Shown: positions 9,280 through 18,243, counted from the first letter of the stretch. The stretch: 64,000 bases of DNA from Qipengyuania flava (GCF_019448255.1 NZ_CP080410.1:930001-994000), one strand, 5' to 3'. Program-made: numbers and translations. The notes: generated by a model from the sequence alone, not told the origin.

Positions 9280-9373
9280 CGAGTAACACACCTCGCGAGA
9301 AAACGCGGGGGAGGGGTTGTGTTGCATTATCGCAACACCATATTCGAGCGGCATTATTGATTGGGGTGTTTGC

Positions 9374-11950
9374 ATGAATCTCGAAAAGTTCACCGACCGC
9401 GCCAAGGGCTTCCTGCAGGCGGCGCAGACCGTCGCTATCCGCATGAACCACCAGCGGATTTCGCCCGCGCACCTGCTCAAGGCGCTGCTCGACGACGAGC
9501 AGGGCATGGCCGCGCAGCTGATCCAGCGCGCGGGCGGCAATCCGGGCGTGGCGATTACCGAAATCGACAACGCGCTGGCCAAGGTGCCGGCCGTTTCGGG
9601 TGGCGGAGCCCAGCAGACGCCGGGTCTCGACAACGACGCCGTGCGTGCGCTCGACCAGGCCGAACAGCTGGCGGAGAAGGCTGGCGACAGCTTCGTGCCC
9701 GTGCAGCGCCTGCTGCAGGCGCTTGCCCTTGGCGACACGCCCGCGGGCAAGGCGCTGAAGGCGGCGATGGTCGATGCCAAGTCGCTCGAGGAAGCCATCC
9801 AGGAAGTTACCGGCGGCCGCAGCGCCGACAGCGCCGGGGCAGAAGAGAGCTACGACGCGATGAAAAAATATGCGCGCGACCTCACCCAGGCGGCGCGCGA
9901 CGGCAAGCTCGACCCCGTGATCGGCCGCGACGAGGAAATCCGTCGCACGGTGCAAATTCTCGCCCGCCGCACCAAGAACAACCCGGCGCTTATCGGCGAA
10001 CCCGGCACCGGCAAGACCGCGATCGCCGAAGGCCTCGCGCTGCGCATCGCCAATGGCGACGTGCCCGACAGCCTCAAGGGCCGCACGCTCATGTCGCTCG
10101 ACATGGGCGCGCTGATCGCAGGCGCGAAGTATCGCGGTGAGTTCGAAGAACGCCTCAAGGCCGTGCTCGACGAGGTGAAGGGCGCCGACGGGCAGATCAT
10201 CCTGTTCATCGACGAGATGCACACGCTGATCGGCGCGGGCGCGAGCGAAGGCAGCATGGATGCCTCCAACCTGCTGAAGCCCGCCCTTTCGCGCGGCGAG
10301 CTGCACTGCATCGGCGCAACCACGCTCGATGAATACCAGAAGTATGTCGAGAAGGATCCCGCGCTGCAGCGGCGCTTCCAGTCGGTCTATATTGACGAGC
10401 CGAGCGTGGAAGACACCGTCTCGATCCTGCGCGGCATCAAGGACAAGTACGAGCTGCACCACGGCGTGCGCATCACCGATGGCGCGATCGTTGCCGCAGC
10501 GCGCCTGTCCGACCGCTACATCCAGAACCGCTTCCTGCCCGACAAGGCCATCGACCTGATGGACGAAGCGGCCAGCCGCATCCGCATGGAAGTGGAATCG
10601 AAGCCCGAAGAAATCGAAGGCCTCGACCGCCGCATCATCCAGCTGCGCATCGAGGAACAGGCGCTGCAGAAGGAAACCGACAGCGCCTCGAAGGACCGCC
10701 TCGAGGCACTGCGCAAGGAGCTGTCCGAACTCGAACAGCAGTCAAGCGAGCTGACTACGCGCTGGCAGAACGAGCGCGACAAGATCCACGCCGAAGGCCG
10801 GATCAAGGAAGAGCTCGATCAGGCGCGGCTCGAGCTGGAACAGGCCCAGCGTGCCGGCGACCTCGCCAAGGCGGGTGAGCTGCAATACGGCACGATCCCC
10901 GCGCTCGAGACCAAGCTCGAGGAAGCCAGCGGCCAGACCGACAACGCGCTGCTGCGTGAGGAAGTGACCGAAGACGACATCGCCGGTGTCGTCAGCCGCT
11001 GGACCGGTATTCCGGTCGACAAGATGATGGAAGGCGAGCGCGAAAAGCTGCTCGACATGGAAAACATCCTGTCGAAGCGGGTGATCGGCCAGAGCCAGGC
11101 GATCGACGCCGTTTCCAAGGCCGTGCGCCGCGCGCGTGCGGGCCTGCAGGACCCGGGCCGTCCGCTCGGCAGCTTCCTGTTCCTCGGTCCCACGGGTGTC
11201 GGCAAGACCGAGCTCACCAAGGCGCTTGCCGGCTTCCTGTTCGACGATGACGACGCGATGGTGCGCATCGACATGAGCGAATTCATGGAAAAGCACGCGG
11301 TCGCCCGCCTGATCGGCGCGCCTCCGGGTTATGTCGGCTACGAGGAAGGCGGCGTGCTGACCGAAGCTGTCCGCCGCCGGCCGTACCAGGTGGTGCTGTT
11401 CGACGAGGTCGAGAAGGCGCACACCGATGTCTTCAATGTGCTGCTGCAGGTGCTCGACGACGGGCGCCTGACCGACGGGCAGGGCCGCGTGGTCGATTTC
11501 TCGAATACGCTGATCATCCTCACCTCCAACCTGGGCAGCCAGTATCTTGCCCAGATGGAGGACGACCAGAAGGTCGAGGATGTCGAACCGCAGGTGATGG
11601 ACGTGGTACGCGGGCACTTCCGCCCCGAATTCCTCAACCGGCTGGACGAGATCATCCTGTTCCACCGCCTCGCACAGGAGCACATGGCCCCGATCGTCGA
11701 GATCCAGGTGGCGCGCGTGCAGAAGCTGTTGAAGGAGCGCAAGATTGTGCTCGACCTGACGGAGGGCGCGAAGAAGTGGCTCGGCCGCGTCGGCTACGAC
11801 CCGGTCTATGGCGCACGCCCGCTGAAGCGCGCGGTGCAGCGCTATGTGCAGGACCCGCTGGCCGACATGATCCTGGCCGGCGATGTGCCCGATGGCTCGA
11901 CGGTGAAGATCGACGAAGGCGACGGCGCGCTCGACATGAAGGTGTCCTGA
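9374..11950 (+). CDS. clpB: ATP-dependent disaggregase ClpB
   Basis: The start is ATG 9374 ([13 protein letters not shown]), the usual ClpB N-terminus, giving 858 residues, a typical length. Domains in order: Clp N-domain (about 1-145), AAA1 with Walker A GEPGTGKT at residues 208-215, the coiled-coil middle domain (about 410-530, rich in Glu/Leu/Arg) that separates ClpB from ClpA, and AAA2 with Walker A GPTGVGKT near residue 605. It rescues aggregated proteins with DnaK in the cytoplasm and is a heat-shock protein. A sigma-32-like promoter lies upstream and a strong terminator follows, so it is probably transcribed alone. Confidence 0.98.
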   Translation: MNLEKFTDRAKGFLQAAQTVAIRMNHQRISPAHLLKALLDDEQGMAAQLIQRAGGNPGVAITEIDNALAKVPAVSGGGAQQTPGLDNDAVRALDQAEQLAEKAGDSFVPVQRLLQALALGDTPAGKALKAAMVDAKSLEEAIQEVTGGRSADSAGAEESYDAMKKYARDLTQAARDGKLDPVIGRDEEIRRTVQILARRTKNNPALIGEPGTGKTAIAEGLALRIANGDVPDSLKGRTLMSLDMGALIAGAKYRGEFEERLKAVLDEVKGADGQIILFIDEMHTLIGAGASEGSMDASNLLKPALSRGELHCIGATTLDEYQKYVEKDPALQRRFQSVYIDEPSVEDTVSILRGIKDKYELHHGVRITDGAIVAAARLSDRYIQNRFLPDKAIDLMDEAASRIRMEVESKPEEIEGLDRRIIQLRIEEQALQKETDSASKDRLEALRKELSELEQQSSELTTRWQNERDKIHAEGRIKEELDQARLELEQAQRAGDLAKAGELQYGTIPALETKLEEASGQTDNALLREEVTEDDIAGVVSRWTGIPVDKMMEGEREKLLDMENILSKRVIGQSQAIDAVSKAVRRARAGLQDPGRPLGSFLFLGPTGVGKTELTKALAGFLFDDDDAMVRIDMSEFMEKHAVARLIGAPPGYVGYEEGGVLTEAVRRRPYQVVLFDEVEKAHTDVFNVLLQVLDDGRLTDGQGRVVDFSNTLIILTSNLGSQYLAQMEDDQKVEDVEPQVMDVVRGHFRPEFLNRLDEIILFHRLAQEHMAPIVEIQVARVQKLLKERKIVLDLTEGAKKWLGRVGYDPVYGARPLKRAVQRYVQDPLADMILAGDVPDGSTVKIDEGDGALDMKVS

Positions 11951-11975
11951 CCTCGGCCTGACCCAAAGAACCCCA

Positions 11976-12007
11976 AGGGGCTCCGGAGCGATCCGGGGCC
12001 CCTTTTT
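11976..12007 (+). terminator. Rho-independent terminator after clpB
   Basis: AGGGGC.CCGGA pairs with TCCGG.GCCCCT around GCGA, with one internal mismatch, followed directly by TTTTT. It starts 26 bases after the clpB stop. Confidence 0.9.
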
Positions 12008-12069
12008 CTGGCCAAGCGGCGGCTGGCTGGCTAGGCATGCACCAACGACAGTTTCGCAAAGGAAATCGC

Positions 12070-12537
12070 ATGCTTCGCACCGGTCTGATTGTCGCCGCCC
12101 TTGTTGCCTTCCCCGCCGCCGCTTCGGCGCAGGACGGCGGCTCGCAGGCGCTTCTCGAGTGCCGCGAGATCGGCAGCGATAAGGACCGCCTGCGCTGCTA
12201 TGACGAAGCGCTCGACGCGCAATACGGCGTCAGCGAAGAGCTGAAGGAAAAGCGCGCCCAGTACCGCCGTGACCGTTTCGGCCTGCCGGTGGACGATTCG
12301 GGCATGCGGATGACCGAACTTGAGGCGGTCGTCAGCGGCGTCGATGAAGATTTGCGCTCCGGCATGATCACCTTCGGCCTCGACAACGGCCAGGTCTGGC
12401 GTCTCACCAGCAGCGGCGGTCTGCGCGCCCGCATCAAGCCCGGCATGACGGTCATCATCAGCGAGAGCGGGATGGGCGGCTACCGGGTCCGCATTCCGGA
12501 GAAGACCGGCTTCAAGGGCGTCATCCGCGTGCGCTGA
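12070..12537 (+). CDS. Secreted protein of unknown function with paired cysteines
   Basis: The start is ATG 12070 behind AAAGGAAA, giving 155 residues; an upstream in-frame ATG at 12037 lacks a ribosome binding site. A signal peptide covers about residues 1-22 (cleavage near ASA). Just after it comes LLECREIGSDKDRLRCYDEAL, with two cysteines that recur in many short alphaproteobacterial exported proteins. The remainder contains a beta-rich region (QVWRLTSSGGLRARIKPGM, then VRIPEKTGFKGVIRVR) that may form a small barrel. I infer a periplasmic location. The function is unknown. Confidence 0.8.
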   Translation: MLRTGLIVAALVAFPAAASAQDGGSQALLECREIGSDKDRLRCYDEALDAQYGVSEELKEKRAQYRRDRFGLPVDDSGMRMTELEAVVSGVDEDLRSGMITFGLDNGQVWRLTSSGGLRARIKPGMTVIISESGMGGYRVRIPEKTGFKGVIRVR

Positions 12538-12562
12538 GCCGCGTAGAGCCACACCGTTTCGC

Positions 12563-13582
12563 ATGACTGACGCATCCCTACTCGGCGACGCCGCCTGGCT
12601 GCCCCATCGCTACGACGAGATGGGCGACACTTTTCGCTTCCTGCACCTCCCGCGCGAGGCGCAGCGCGCGGTCACCTTCCTGACCGAAGAGCACCTGACC
12701 GGCACGGACAAGGCGACACCGGTCGCCGCGGGCTCCATCGATCGTAAGGCGCTGGCGACGGGACCGATCCATTTCGTGTTCCACTCCGCCTATTGCTGCT
12801 CGACGCTGGTCGCGCGCATGTTCGATGCGCCGGGTCATGCGATGGGCCTGAAAGAACCGGTGGTGCTCAACGACATCGTCGGCTGGCGCCGCCGCGGGGC
12901 CGAGCCGCAGAGGATCGCCGCTGTCCTCGATACCGCGCTGGCGCTGCTCGCCCGCCCGATGGAGGGCGACAAGGCGGTGGTGGTGAAGCCATCGAACATC
13001 GTCAATTCGCTGGCTCCCGCCATGATGGGGCTGCGGCCGGATGCGCGGGCCATCCTGCTCTACGCCCCGATCGACGATTTCCTGTCCTCCATCGCGGTCA
13101 AGGGTTTGTGGGGCCGCCGCTGGGTGCGCCAGGCCTTGCTCGGCCAGGTACAGGACGGCGTTGTCGCGCAACAATTGAGCGGCGAGGAGCTGTTCGAGTT
13201 GACCGATTTGCAGGTCGCAGGGCTGGGCTGGCTATCGCATCACGGGATTTACGCGCGGCTGCTCGAACGTTTCGGCGCGGATCGCATCAAGCTGTGCGAC
13301 AGCCGGACACTGCTGGCCGATCCGGAAGCGACAGTCCGCGCCAGTTTCTCGCATTTCGGGCTGGAACTTGGCGAGGGGGAGGCGGCCACGATCGCCACAG
13401 GGCCCGCTTTCACGCAGAATTCCAAGGATCGCTCCGACTATTCGCGCGAAGACCGCGAAGAGCAGATCGCGGCCACGCGCGCTGCGAACGCGGATGAGAT
13501 TGCCAAGGTCGCCGAATGGGTGCGCGCAGTGGCGCAGAGCGCGGGAATCGATATTGCGCCCGGAGCAAGCCTGCTCGCTTAG
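12563..13582 (+). CDS. Sulfotransferase-like P-loop protein
   Basis: This 339-residue cytosolic protein contains FVFHSAYCCSTLVARMF near residue 75. The Ser/Thr pair after a short strand resembles the PAPS-binding loop of sulfotransferases, although the cysteines in place of the usual GTRSTW-like pattern make it divergent. Later segments (LLYAPIDDFLSSIAVKG and KLCDSRTLLADPEATVRASF) match the layout of the second PAPS site and the C-terminal helices in that superfamily. I suggest a sulfotransferase-fold enzyme of unknown acceptor; a kinase-like P-loop is possible. It begins 25 bases after the preceding secreted-protein gene on the same strand, so the two may share a transcript. Confidence 0.7.
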   Translation: MTDASLLGDAAWLPHRYDEMGDTFRFLHLPREAQRAVTFLTEEHLTGTDKATPVAAGSIDRKALATGPIHFVFHSAYCCSTLVARMFDAPGHAMGLKEPVVLNDIVGWRRRGAEPQRIAAVLDTALALLARPMEGDKAVVVKPSNIVNSLAPAMMGLRPDARAILLYAPIDDFLSSIAVKGLWGRRWVRQALLGQVQDGVVAQQLSGEELFELTDLQVAGLGWLSHHGIYARLLERFGADRIKLCDSRTLLADPEATVRASFSHFGLELGEGEAATIATGPAFTQNSKDRSDYSREDREEQIAATRAANADEIAKVAEWVRAVAQSAGIDIAPGASLLA

Positions 13583-13598
13583 TCTGACTGGAGAGGGA

Positions 13599-13916
13599 TT
13601 AGTTGCCCGGAGTGTCCGGGGCGCCGTCCCACATGCCGGTTGCTGCGTTTGCGACAAGCGCCCGGGAAAAGGCGTTGCCCTTGCGCGCTACCTGTTCCCA
13701 CTGCGCGCGGGTCAGGCAGGTCTTGCGGCGCTTGGCGCGCGACCCGATGACCTTCTCGGTCCGGCAGATGAGCTTCTTATCCTCGGCCTTGGTGTCCGCA
13801 GCTGCGGCTTCGCCGGATCCAGCGGTTTCCGGTTCCTGTGCGGATGAGGGAGCCGAGAGAGCCAGCGCGCCCGCTACGGCCGCAAGGGCCAGGGGGCGCA
13901 GGTAGGTGTTCGTCAT
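13599..13916 (-). CDS. Small secreted GSRAK-motif protein (paralog 1)
   Basis: This 105-residue protein has a signal peptide (about 1-27, cleavage near SSA), a low-complexity Ala/Glu/Asp/Lys linker, and a compact C-terminal module with ICRTEKVIGSRAKRRKTCL followed by TRAQWEQVAR. Two cysteines 16 residues apart could form a disulfide around a very basic loop. It is the third of three minus-strand paralogs (13599, 14010, 14428). I know similar motifs in unnamed sphingomonad exported proteins but no function. GGAGGC directly upstream is its ribosome binding site, and that site is part of an inverted repeat (13922-14002). The gene converges with the sulfotransferase-like gene, with only 16 bases between them. 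Confidence 0.8.
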   Translation of the reverse strand: MTNTYLRPLALAAVAGALALSAPSSAQEPETAGSGEAAAADTKAEDKKLICRTEKVIGSRAKRRKTCLTRAQWEQVARKGNAFSRALVANAATGMWDGAPDTPGN

Positions 13917-13921
13917 AAGAT

Positions 13922-14002
13922 GCCTCCGTTTCGAAGCTGTCGATTGTCCGGGACCGGCTGTTGCGCCGGTTGCGACCCCTTCCGACCTCCTGAAACGGAG
14001 GC
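13922..14002 (-). repeat. Nested inverted repeat spanning the ribosome binding site of the 13599-13916 gene
   Basis: An 11-base arm GCCTCCGTTTC (13922-13932) is perfectly complementary to GAAACGGAGGC (13992-14002), 59 bases apart. Inside lies a second stem ACCGGC (13953-13958)/GCCGGT (13965-13970). In the minus-strand RNA the 3' outer arm contains the GGAGGC ribosome binding site. The 5' arm can alternatively pair with a nearby GGAGG (13986-13990). This looks like a folding leader able to hide or expose the start region. Function is inference. Confidence 0.6.
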
Positions 14003-14009
14003 GTCTCGA

Positions 14010-14294
14010 TCAGTTGCCGGTCATGCCGGAAGCCATGTCTTCGACCAGGCGATCGGCGACGTTATTGCCATCGCGGGCAACGCGTTCCCATTCGCGGTTC
14101 GTCAGGCACACCCGACGCTTCTTCGCGCGCGAGCCGATCACGGATTCGGTGCGGCACTTTACGTAGTCGGGGTGCGTCTTGTCGGTGATCTTGCCCTTGG
14201 CGTCGCGTTCCGGCTCGTCCGTGCTGGTCTGGGCTAGAGCGGGAGCGCTGGCCAGAAGCAGGGTCGCGGCGGTGGCAGCAAAAAGGGTTCGCAT
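14010..14294 (-). CDS. Small secreted GSRAK-motif protein (paralog 2)
   Basis: The start is taken at the second of two adjacent ATGs (14294), six bases after GGAG, giving 94 residues; the first ATG at 14297 is too close to that site. It has a signal peptide (MRTLFAATAATLLLASAPALA), a short charged linker and the module KCRTESVIGSRAKKRRVCL followed by TNREWERVAR. The spacing of cysteines and the Trp match the two neighbours. It is a paralog of the genes at 13599 and 14428. Unknown function; the secreted basic loop between two cysteines suggests binding to an anionic partner such as nucleic acid, lipid or polysaccharide, which is speculation. Confidence 0.8.
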   Translation of the reverse strand: MRTLFAATAATLLLASAPALAQTSTDEPERDAKGKITDKTHPDYVKCRTESVIGSRAKKRRVCLTNREWERVARDGNNVADRLVEDMASGMTGN

Positions 14295-14427
14295 CATATT
14301 CTCCGTTAGCTGGGGCAGCCTATAGCATTGCATTGTTACAGAACGAAAGAAACCCCCGGTTCGGCCCATCAGGGACAAATCGGCGGTGCCTGGCCGGCCC
14401 GACGAAAGCGAGTCTGTGATCCGGATA

Positions 14428-14706
14428 TCAGTGAGCGCTGTAGATCGACGCGTGGTCGATAACCATCTGGCGAGCGAAGGTGTTGCCCTTCCGGCTGACA
14501 GCCGCCCATTGCGAGCGCTTCATGCAGGTTTTGCGCTTCTTTGCGCGCGAGCCGATCACCTTCTCCGTCCGGCAGATTACCGGGTCCTCCGCCTTGGCGT
14601 CCTCAGCCGGTGCCGTTGCGGCGGGTGTGGTCCCGGTTTGCGCAGCGGCGGTGAGGGGGAGCACGGCCAGCGTGGCAGCTGCCAGGATCAGTGGGAGACG
14701 GCTCAT
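14428..14706 (-). CDS. Small secreted GSRAK-motif protein (paralog 3)
   Basis: The start is ATG 14706 (MSRLPLILAA), giving 92 residues; a longer frame from 14772 has no ribosome binding site. It has a signal peptide (about 1-23, cleavage near AAA), an Ala/Thr/Pro linker, then VICRTEKVIGSRAKKRKTCM and KRSQWAAVSR. It is the first of the three paralogs on the minus strand. The gaps of 133 and 93 bases between them leave room for separate promoters. The C-terminal module is far better conserved between copies than the linker. Function unknown. Confidence 0.8.
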   Translation of the reverse strand: MSRLPLILAAATLAVLPLTAAAQTGTTPAATAPAEDAKAEDPVICRTEKVIGSRAKKRKTCMKRSQWAAVSRKGNTFARQMVIDHASIYSAH

Positions 14707-14833
14707 AGAATTCGCTCCAGTGCGTAGGGATTGAGGCCAAGCAGAGGTAGCTCGGCAAAGCGAGGATACCACACAGGGGGGGCGAGGGAGAAATGCGGGC
14801 GGTCGAGGCCCGTTCGACCAGGGCCATCAGGCC

Positions 14834-14867
14834 AAAAAAATGGGGGCGGTGCCGAAGCACCGCCCCC
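14834..14867 (-). terminator. Rho-independent terminator of the TonB receptor gene
   Basis: A perfect 11-base stem GGGGGCGGTGC/GCACCGCCCCC encloses CGAA (TTCG on the minus strand, a stable tetraloop). On the minus strand it is followed by A and seven T. It lies 25 bases after the end of the receptor gene. Confidence 0.93.
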
Positions 14868-14891
14868 ACTCTTTTCATCCGTTGGATGCGA

Positions 14892-17876
14892 TTAGAAGCG
14901 AAGCTTCACCGCAGCCGCGTAACGACGGCCGAGGGCGTCGTAGGTCGACGGGTAGATGTTACCCGAGTTGAACGCGGTCGAACCGATGTCCGAACCGACG
15001 ATCGTCGGATCGTTGTCGAACAGGTTCTGGATCGTCACGACGAACTCGATGTTCTCCGTGGCCGCCCAACGAGCGCTCAGGTCGAAATAGCTTTCCGACG
15101 GGATCTCGTTGAAGTCGACGTCCTGACCCGAAACCGGACCAGCGCCTGCACCGATCTGGCCGATGAAGGCGTCGCCGCTTGCAGCACGCTGCAGGGGCTC
15201 GAACTCGACGCCGCTGAGGTAACGCCACAGGAGCGAGACATCCAGCTCATCGAAGAACGAGAACGTCAGGCGGGTGTTGGCCACCCACTCCGGCTGGATC
15301 GAACCACAGTTGACCGAGTAGAAGCCAACGCAGTCACGTTCGATCGAAGTCGGGGTTGCCTGGAAGACGTTCTTGTTGACCCAGGTTGCGTCGGTCGAGA
15401 AACGCACACCGATGTTGTCGGTGAGGTCCGTACGATAACGCAGGCTGATGTCGATGCCGTCGGTCTTGATCAGGCCGAGGTTCGAGGACTGCAGGAGCAG
15501 ACCCAGAACTTCGTTCGGCGAACCGTCGAGGCCACCAGTCGTCGCACTACGCGAGATCAGCGAGCAGAACGGGTTCGACGTGCTCGGGGCGTTGTAGCAG
15601 CCACCGGTGATGTCGGCCACGGCCGGGCTCGTGATCGCGTCTTCGACCTTGATGTTCCAGTAGTCGACGGTCAGCGACAGGTTGTAGATCGGTTCGATGA
15701 TCGCACCGATGGTCCAGGTCGTTGCCGTTTCAACGCCGAGGAGCGGGTTACCGCCACCGGTGACGTTGATCTGGCCAGCTGCCGGCTGCAGGATGCTGCC
15801 GATCAGGCTCTGGGCCGTTGCGGCACTGGCGCCACCAGCCACGATCTGCTGGACGCAGACTGCGGTAAGGGCAGCGTTGCCAACCGGGTTCGAGCCCGCG
15901 CAGGGGTCGACTGCCAGGTTCGACAGGCCAGTGGTGACCGGCGAGAACAGCTCACCGATGTTCGGCGCACGCGACGAACGCTGGTAGTTACCACGGATGG
16001 TCAGCTCGTCGATCGGAGTGATCGTACCGCCGGCCTTCCAGGTGAATTCACCACCTGCGGTCGAGTAGTCCGAATAACGGCCACCGAGTTCCAGGGTCAC
16101 TTCACGGAAGAACGAGTCTTCGATGACCGGGATAACGAGCTCGGCGAAGACGTCCTTCACGTTGTACGAACCGTCGATGTCCGGAGCGGCACCGCCGCCA
16201 CCGACAACTGCACCCGGGGTCTGCGAAGCTTCGTCCGACAGGCGGGTTGCGGTGTACTTACGGTATTCGGCACCGACTGCGAACGAGATCGGGGTCGGCG
16301 CGATGCCGAAGCCGAGATCACCGTCGATGATCGCCTGGACCTGCTGCAGCGAGGCCTGGGTGATCACCTGCTGGGTCAGGCTGAAGACGTAGTCGATCGC
16401 TTCCTGGGTGCCCAGGTTACCCTGAAGACCGAAGAGGTTGATCGGAGCACAGCCGCCCGAGGTGTCGATACACTGGACGCCGCCAGCACCGTCGGGGATT
16501 GCGAGCATCGACTGCTGGAGGCGGTCGAAGCGAGCAAAGCCGCCCTGACGCTGGATACGCTCGCTCTCACCGTAGGTGCCCGAGACTTCCCAGTTGATGT
16601 TGTCGGTGATCGAGCCACGCAGGCCGCCAACCAGGTTGAACAGCGTCGTGGTGAAGTCCGAGTTACGCGTGCCGGCTTCGACCGTACGACGACGGATCGA
16701 GCTGCCGAACTGGACGTAGTCGGGGTTCGGCGAACCGTCTGCCAGCGTCGGACCGAACGGCGTGTTGATGCCAGCGGTACATTCGGCAGCGGTGAGGCCG
16801 AGGCCGTCACAGTAGGCCTGTGCCAGACCAGCAGGCAGGAACGGGTTGTTCAGGTTCTGCTGGTAGGTGTTGAAGAACGAACCACCCGGAGCGATGATCG
16901 TCGAGACGGTGTTCTTCGAGAACGAAGCCTGCGTGAACACTTCCACAGCGTCCGACACTTCGTAACGGGCCGAGCCGTAAACATTGAAGCGCTCGAACGG
17001 CGTCAGGAAGATGTTGAACGGGTTGAAGTTGAACGGCTGGTAGAAGCTGCCGTCACGGAAGCCAACGCCGTCCGGTGCGATCTGACCGAAGCCCGACGGC
17101 ACGGGGCCGACGATAACTGCGGGGATCGAGTTCGACGAACCCGAGGGGTTGCCGCTGAACGAACCGATGTTGAACAGCGAGAAGTCACGGTCGCCCTGGT
17201 AGACGGCGTCCTGGTTCTGGTAGCCGATGCTCAGGACTGCGTTACCGCGGCCGTCGTCGAAGTTGGCACCGATGGTGACGTCGGCACGGAAAACGTTGCC
17301 GTCGCCTTCTTCGGTGATCTGCTGCGAAGCGGTTGCTTCGACGCCTTCGAAGTCGCGCTTGGTGATGAAGTTAACAACACCGCCGATAGCGTCAGCACCG
17401 TAGGTGGTGGTTGCGCCGCCGGTCAGGATTTCCGTACGCTCGATAACGGCGAGCGGAATGTTGTTAAGGTCAACACGGCCGGTCGTGTCAGCCGGCGTGA
17501 AGCGGCGACCGTCGAGCAGCACGAGGTTACGGTTGGAGCCAACGCCGCGCAGGTTGACGAAGCTCGAACCGCCGTTGCCGTTGTTAACGGCCGAACCGAC
17601 GCTCGGAACCGCCGAGGGCAGTTCGCGAAGGAATTCTTCCGCAACGTTGGTCTGGGCGAGTTCAAGGTCGTCGCTGCTGACGACGCTAACCGGGCTGGCC
17701 AGCTCAAGGTTCGGGTTCGAAATGCGCGAACCCGTAACGACGATCGCAGGACCGGTGGTAGCTGCAGGCGCTTCGGCGGTTTCGCCGTCGTCCTGAGCCA
17801 TCGCCGGCTGCGCGATCAGCGCAAGACCGAGAGCGGCGGGTGCCGCACTGGCTTTGAAGTAAGTGTGGAGTTTCAC
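14892..17876 (-). CDS. TonB-dependent outer-membrane receptor
   Basis: The start is GTG 17876 (VKLHTYFKAS) behind GAGGG, giving 994 residues; the frame upstream has no signal-peptide character. The signal peptide ends at about residue 28 (QPAMA). A TonB-box-like segment (GPAIVVTGSRI) precedes the plug domain (about 50-190), which carries the typical SSFVNLRGVGSNRNLVLLDG and ATTTYGADAIGGVVNFITK blocks. The rest forms the 22-strand barrel and ends with aromatic Phe (AAAVKLRF). It imports a bound substrate across the outer membrane using TonB-ExbBD energy. The size and plug style fit the large sphingomonad receptors for organic compounds, but the substrate is unknown. It is divergent from the thiolase gene. 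Confidence 0.95.
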   Translation of the reverse strand: MKLHTYFKASAAPAALGLALIAQPAMAQDDGETAEAPAATTGPAIVVTGSRISNPNLELASPVSVVSSDDLELAQTNVAEEFLRELPSAVPSVGSAVNNGNGGSSFVNLRGVGSNRNLVLLDGRRFTPADTTGRVDLNNIPLAVIERTEILTGGATTTYGADAIGGVVNFITKRDFEGVEATASQQITEEGDGNVFRADVTIGANFDDGRGNAVLSIGYQNQDAVYQGDRDFSLFNIGSFSGNPSGSSNSIPAVIVGPVPSGFGQIAPDGVGFRDGSFYQPFNFNPFNIFLTPFERFNVYGSARYEVSDAVEVFTQASFSKNTVSTIIAPGGSFFNTYQQNLNNPFLPAGLAQAYCDGLGLTAAECTAGINTPFGPTLADGSPNPDYVQFGSSIRRRTVEAGTRNSDFTTTLFNLVGGLRGSITDNINWEVSGTYGESERIQRQGGFARFDRLQQSMLAIPDGAGGVQCIDTSGGCAPINLFGLQGNLGTQEAIDYVFSLTQQVITQASLQQVQAIIDGDLGFGIAPTPISFAVGAEYRKYTATRLSDEASQTPGAVVGGGGAAPDIDGSYNVKDVFAELVIPVIEDSFFREVTLELGGRYSDYSTAGGEFTWKAGGTITPIDELTIRGNYQRSSRAPNIGELFSPVTTGLSNLAVDPCAGSNPVGNAALTAVCVQQIVAGGASAATAQSLIGSILQPAAGQINVTGGGNPLLGVETATTWTIGAIIEPIYNLSLTVDYWNIKVEDAITSPAVADITGGCYNAPSTSNPFCSLISRSATTGGLDGSPNEVLGLLLQSSNLGLIKTDGIDISLRYRTDLTDNIGVRFSTDATWVNKNVFQATPTSIERDCVGFYSVNCGSIQPEWVANTRLTFSFFDELDVSLLWRYLSGVEFEPLQRAASGDAFIGQIGAGAGPVSGQDVDFNEIPSESYFDLSARWAATENIEFVVTIQNLFDNDPTIVGSDIGSTAFNSGNIYPSTYDALGRRYAAAVKLRF

Positions 17877-18067
17877 TCTGATAATCCCTCTATTGATCGA
17901 CCGACCCCTGAGGTCGGATCTCCAAGGAACCCCTGGGAGAGAAGGAGAATCCGCACATGCCTTCCGGCCATACGTATGCGCAATCCCTCCAGTGGAAGGT
18001 CGCATGTGCCTTTATGGCCCAGTCCAATGCAAAGCTTTTGTTACACTCTGGACGGATTGGCGTGAGG

Positions 18068-18089
18068 GGTGTGACGCCTATGTCACACC
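18068..18089. promoter_or_regulatory. Perfect palindromic operator candidate
   Basis: GGTGTGAC-GCCTAT-GTCACACC has perfect 8-base arms around a 6-base spacer. It lies 192 bases upstream of the receptor start and 155 upstream of the thiolase start. The spacing differs from a CRP site (TGTGA-N8-TCACA rather than N6). It is a likely dimeric-repressor or activator site. Confidence 0.55.
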
Positions 18090-18161
18090 TAGAGTTTGGC
18101 CAAAAATTTCGCCTGCACGGTGCGACTCGGCAAGAGTCGGAAACCGCCTGCCCCCTTTCGG

Positions 18162-18176
18162 TTGACGTTTACGTAA
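18162..18176 (+). promoter_or_regulatory. LiuR/MerR-type operator candidate
   Basis: TTGACGTTTACGTAA resembles the TTGACGT/ACGTAA-type sites described for MerR-family regulators of branched-chain amino-acid and fatty-acid breakdown (from memory). It lies 67 bases before the thiolase start, a fitting target. Confidence 0.45.
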
Positions 18177-18243
18177 GGCGGGCCTACGCAACCGGTCCCT
18201 ATTCAAAACCTACCGCTTCCAGAAATACGACAAGAGGATGACT

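Larger units (their letters stand above)
17877..18243. promoter_or_regulatory. 367-base divergent regulatory region
   Basis: This gap separates the minus-strand TonB receptor and the plus-strand thiolase, and is the only stretch over 300 bases without a gene. It contains a 22-base palindrome (18068-18089), a LiuR-like site (18162-18176) and a thiolase ribosome binding site AGAGG just before 18238. No convincing small gene is seen. Confidence 0.7.

Noticed and set aside
9189-9373. CIRCE heat-shock element before clpB
   Set aside because: No TTAGCACTC-N9-GAGTGCTAA-like repeat is present; only the sigma-32-like elements are seen.
14793-18065. 1090-residue open frame antisense to the TonB receptor
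   Set aside because: It has no start signal, no domain, and skewed Arg/Val/Asp composition. It is the complement of a GC-rich, well-supported gene.
18070-18087. CRP site TGTGA...TCACA
   Set aside because: The spacer is 8, not 6, so it is kept only as an unassigned palindrome.
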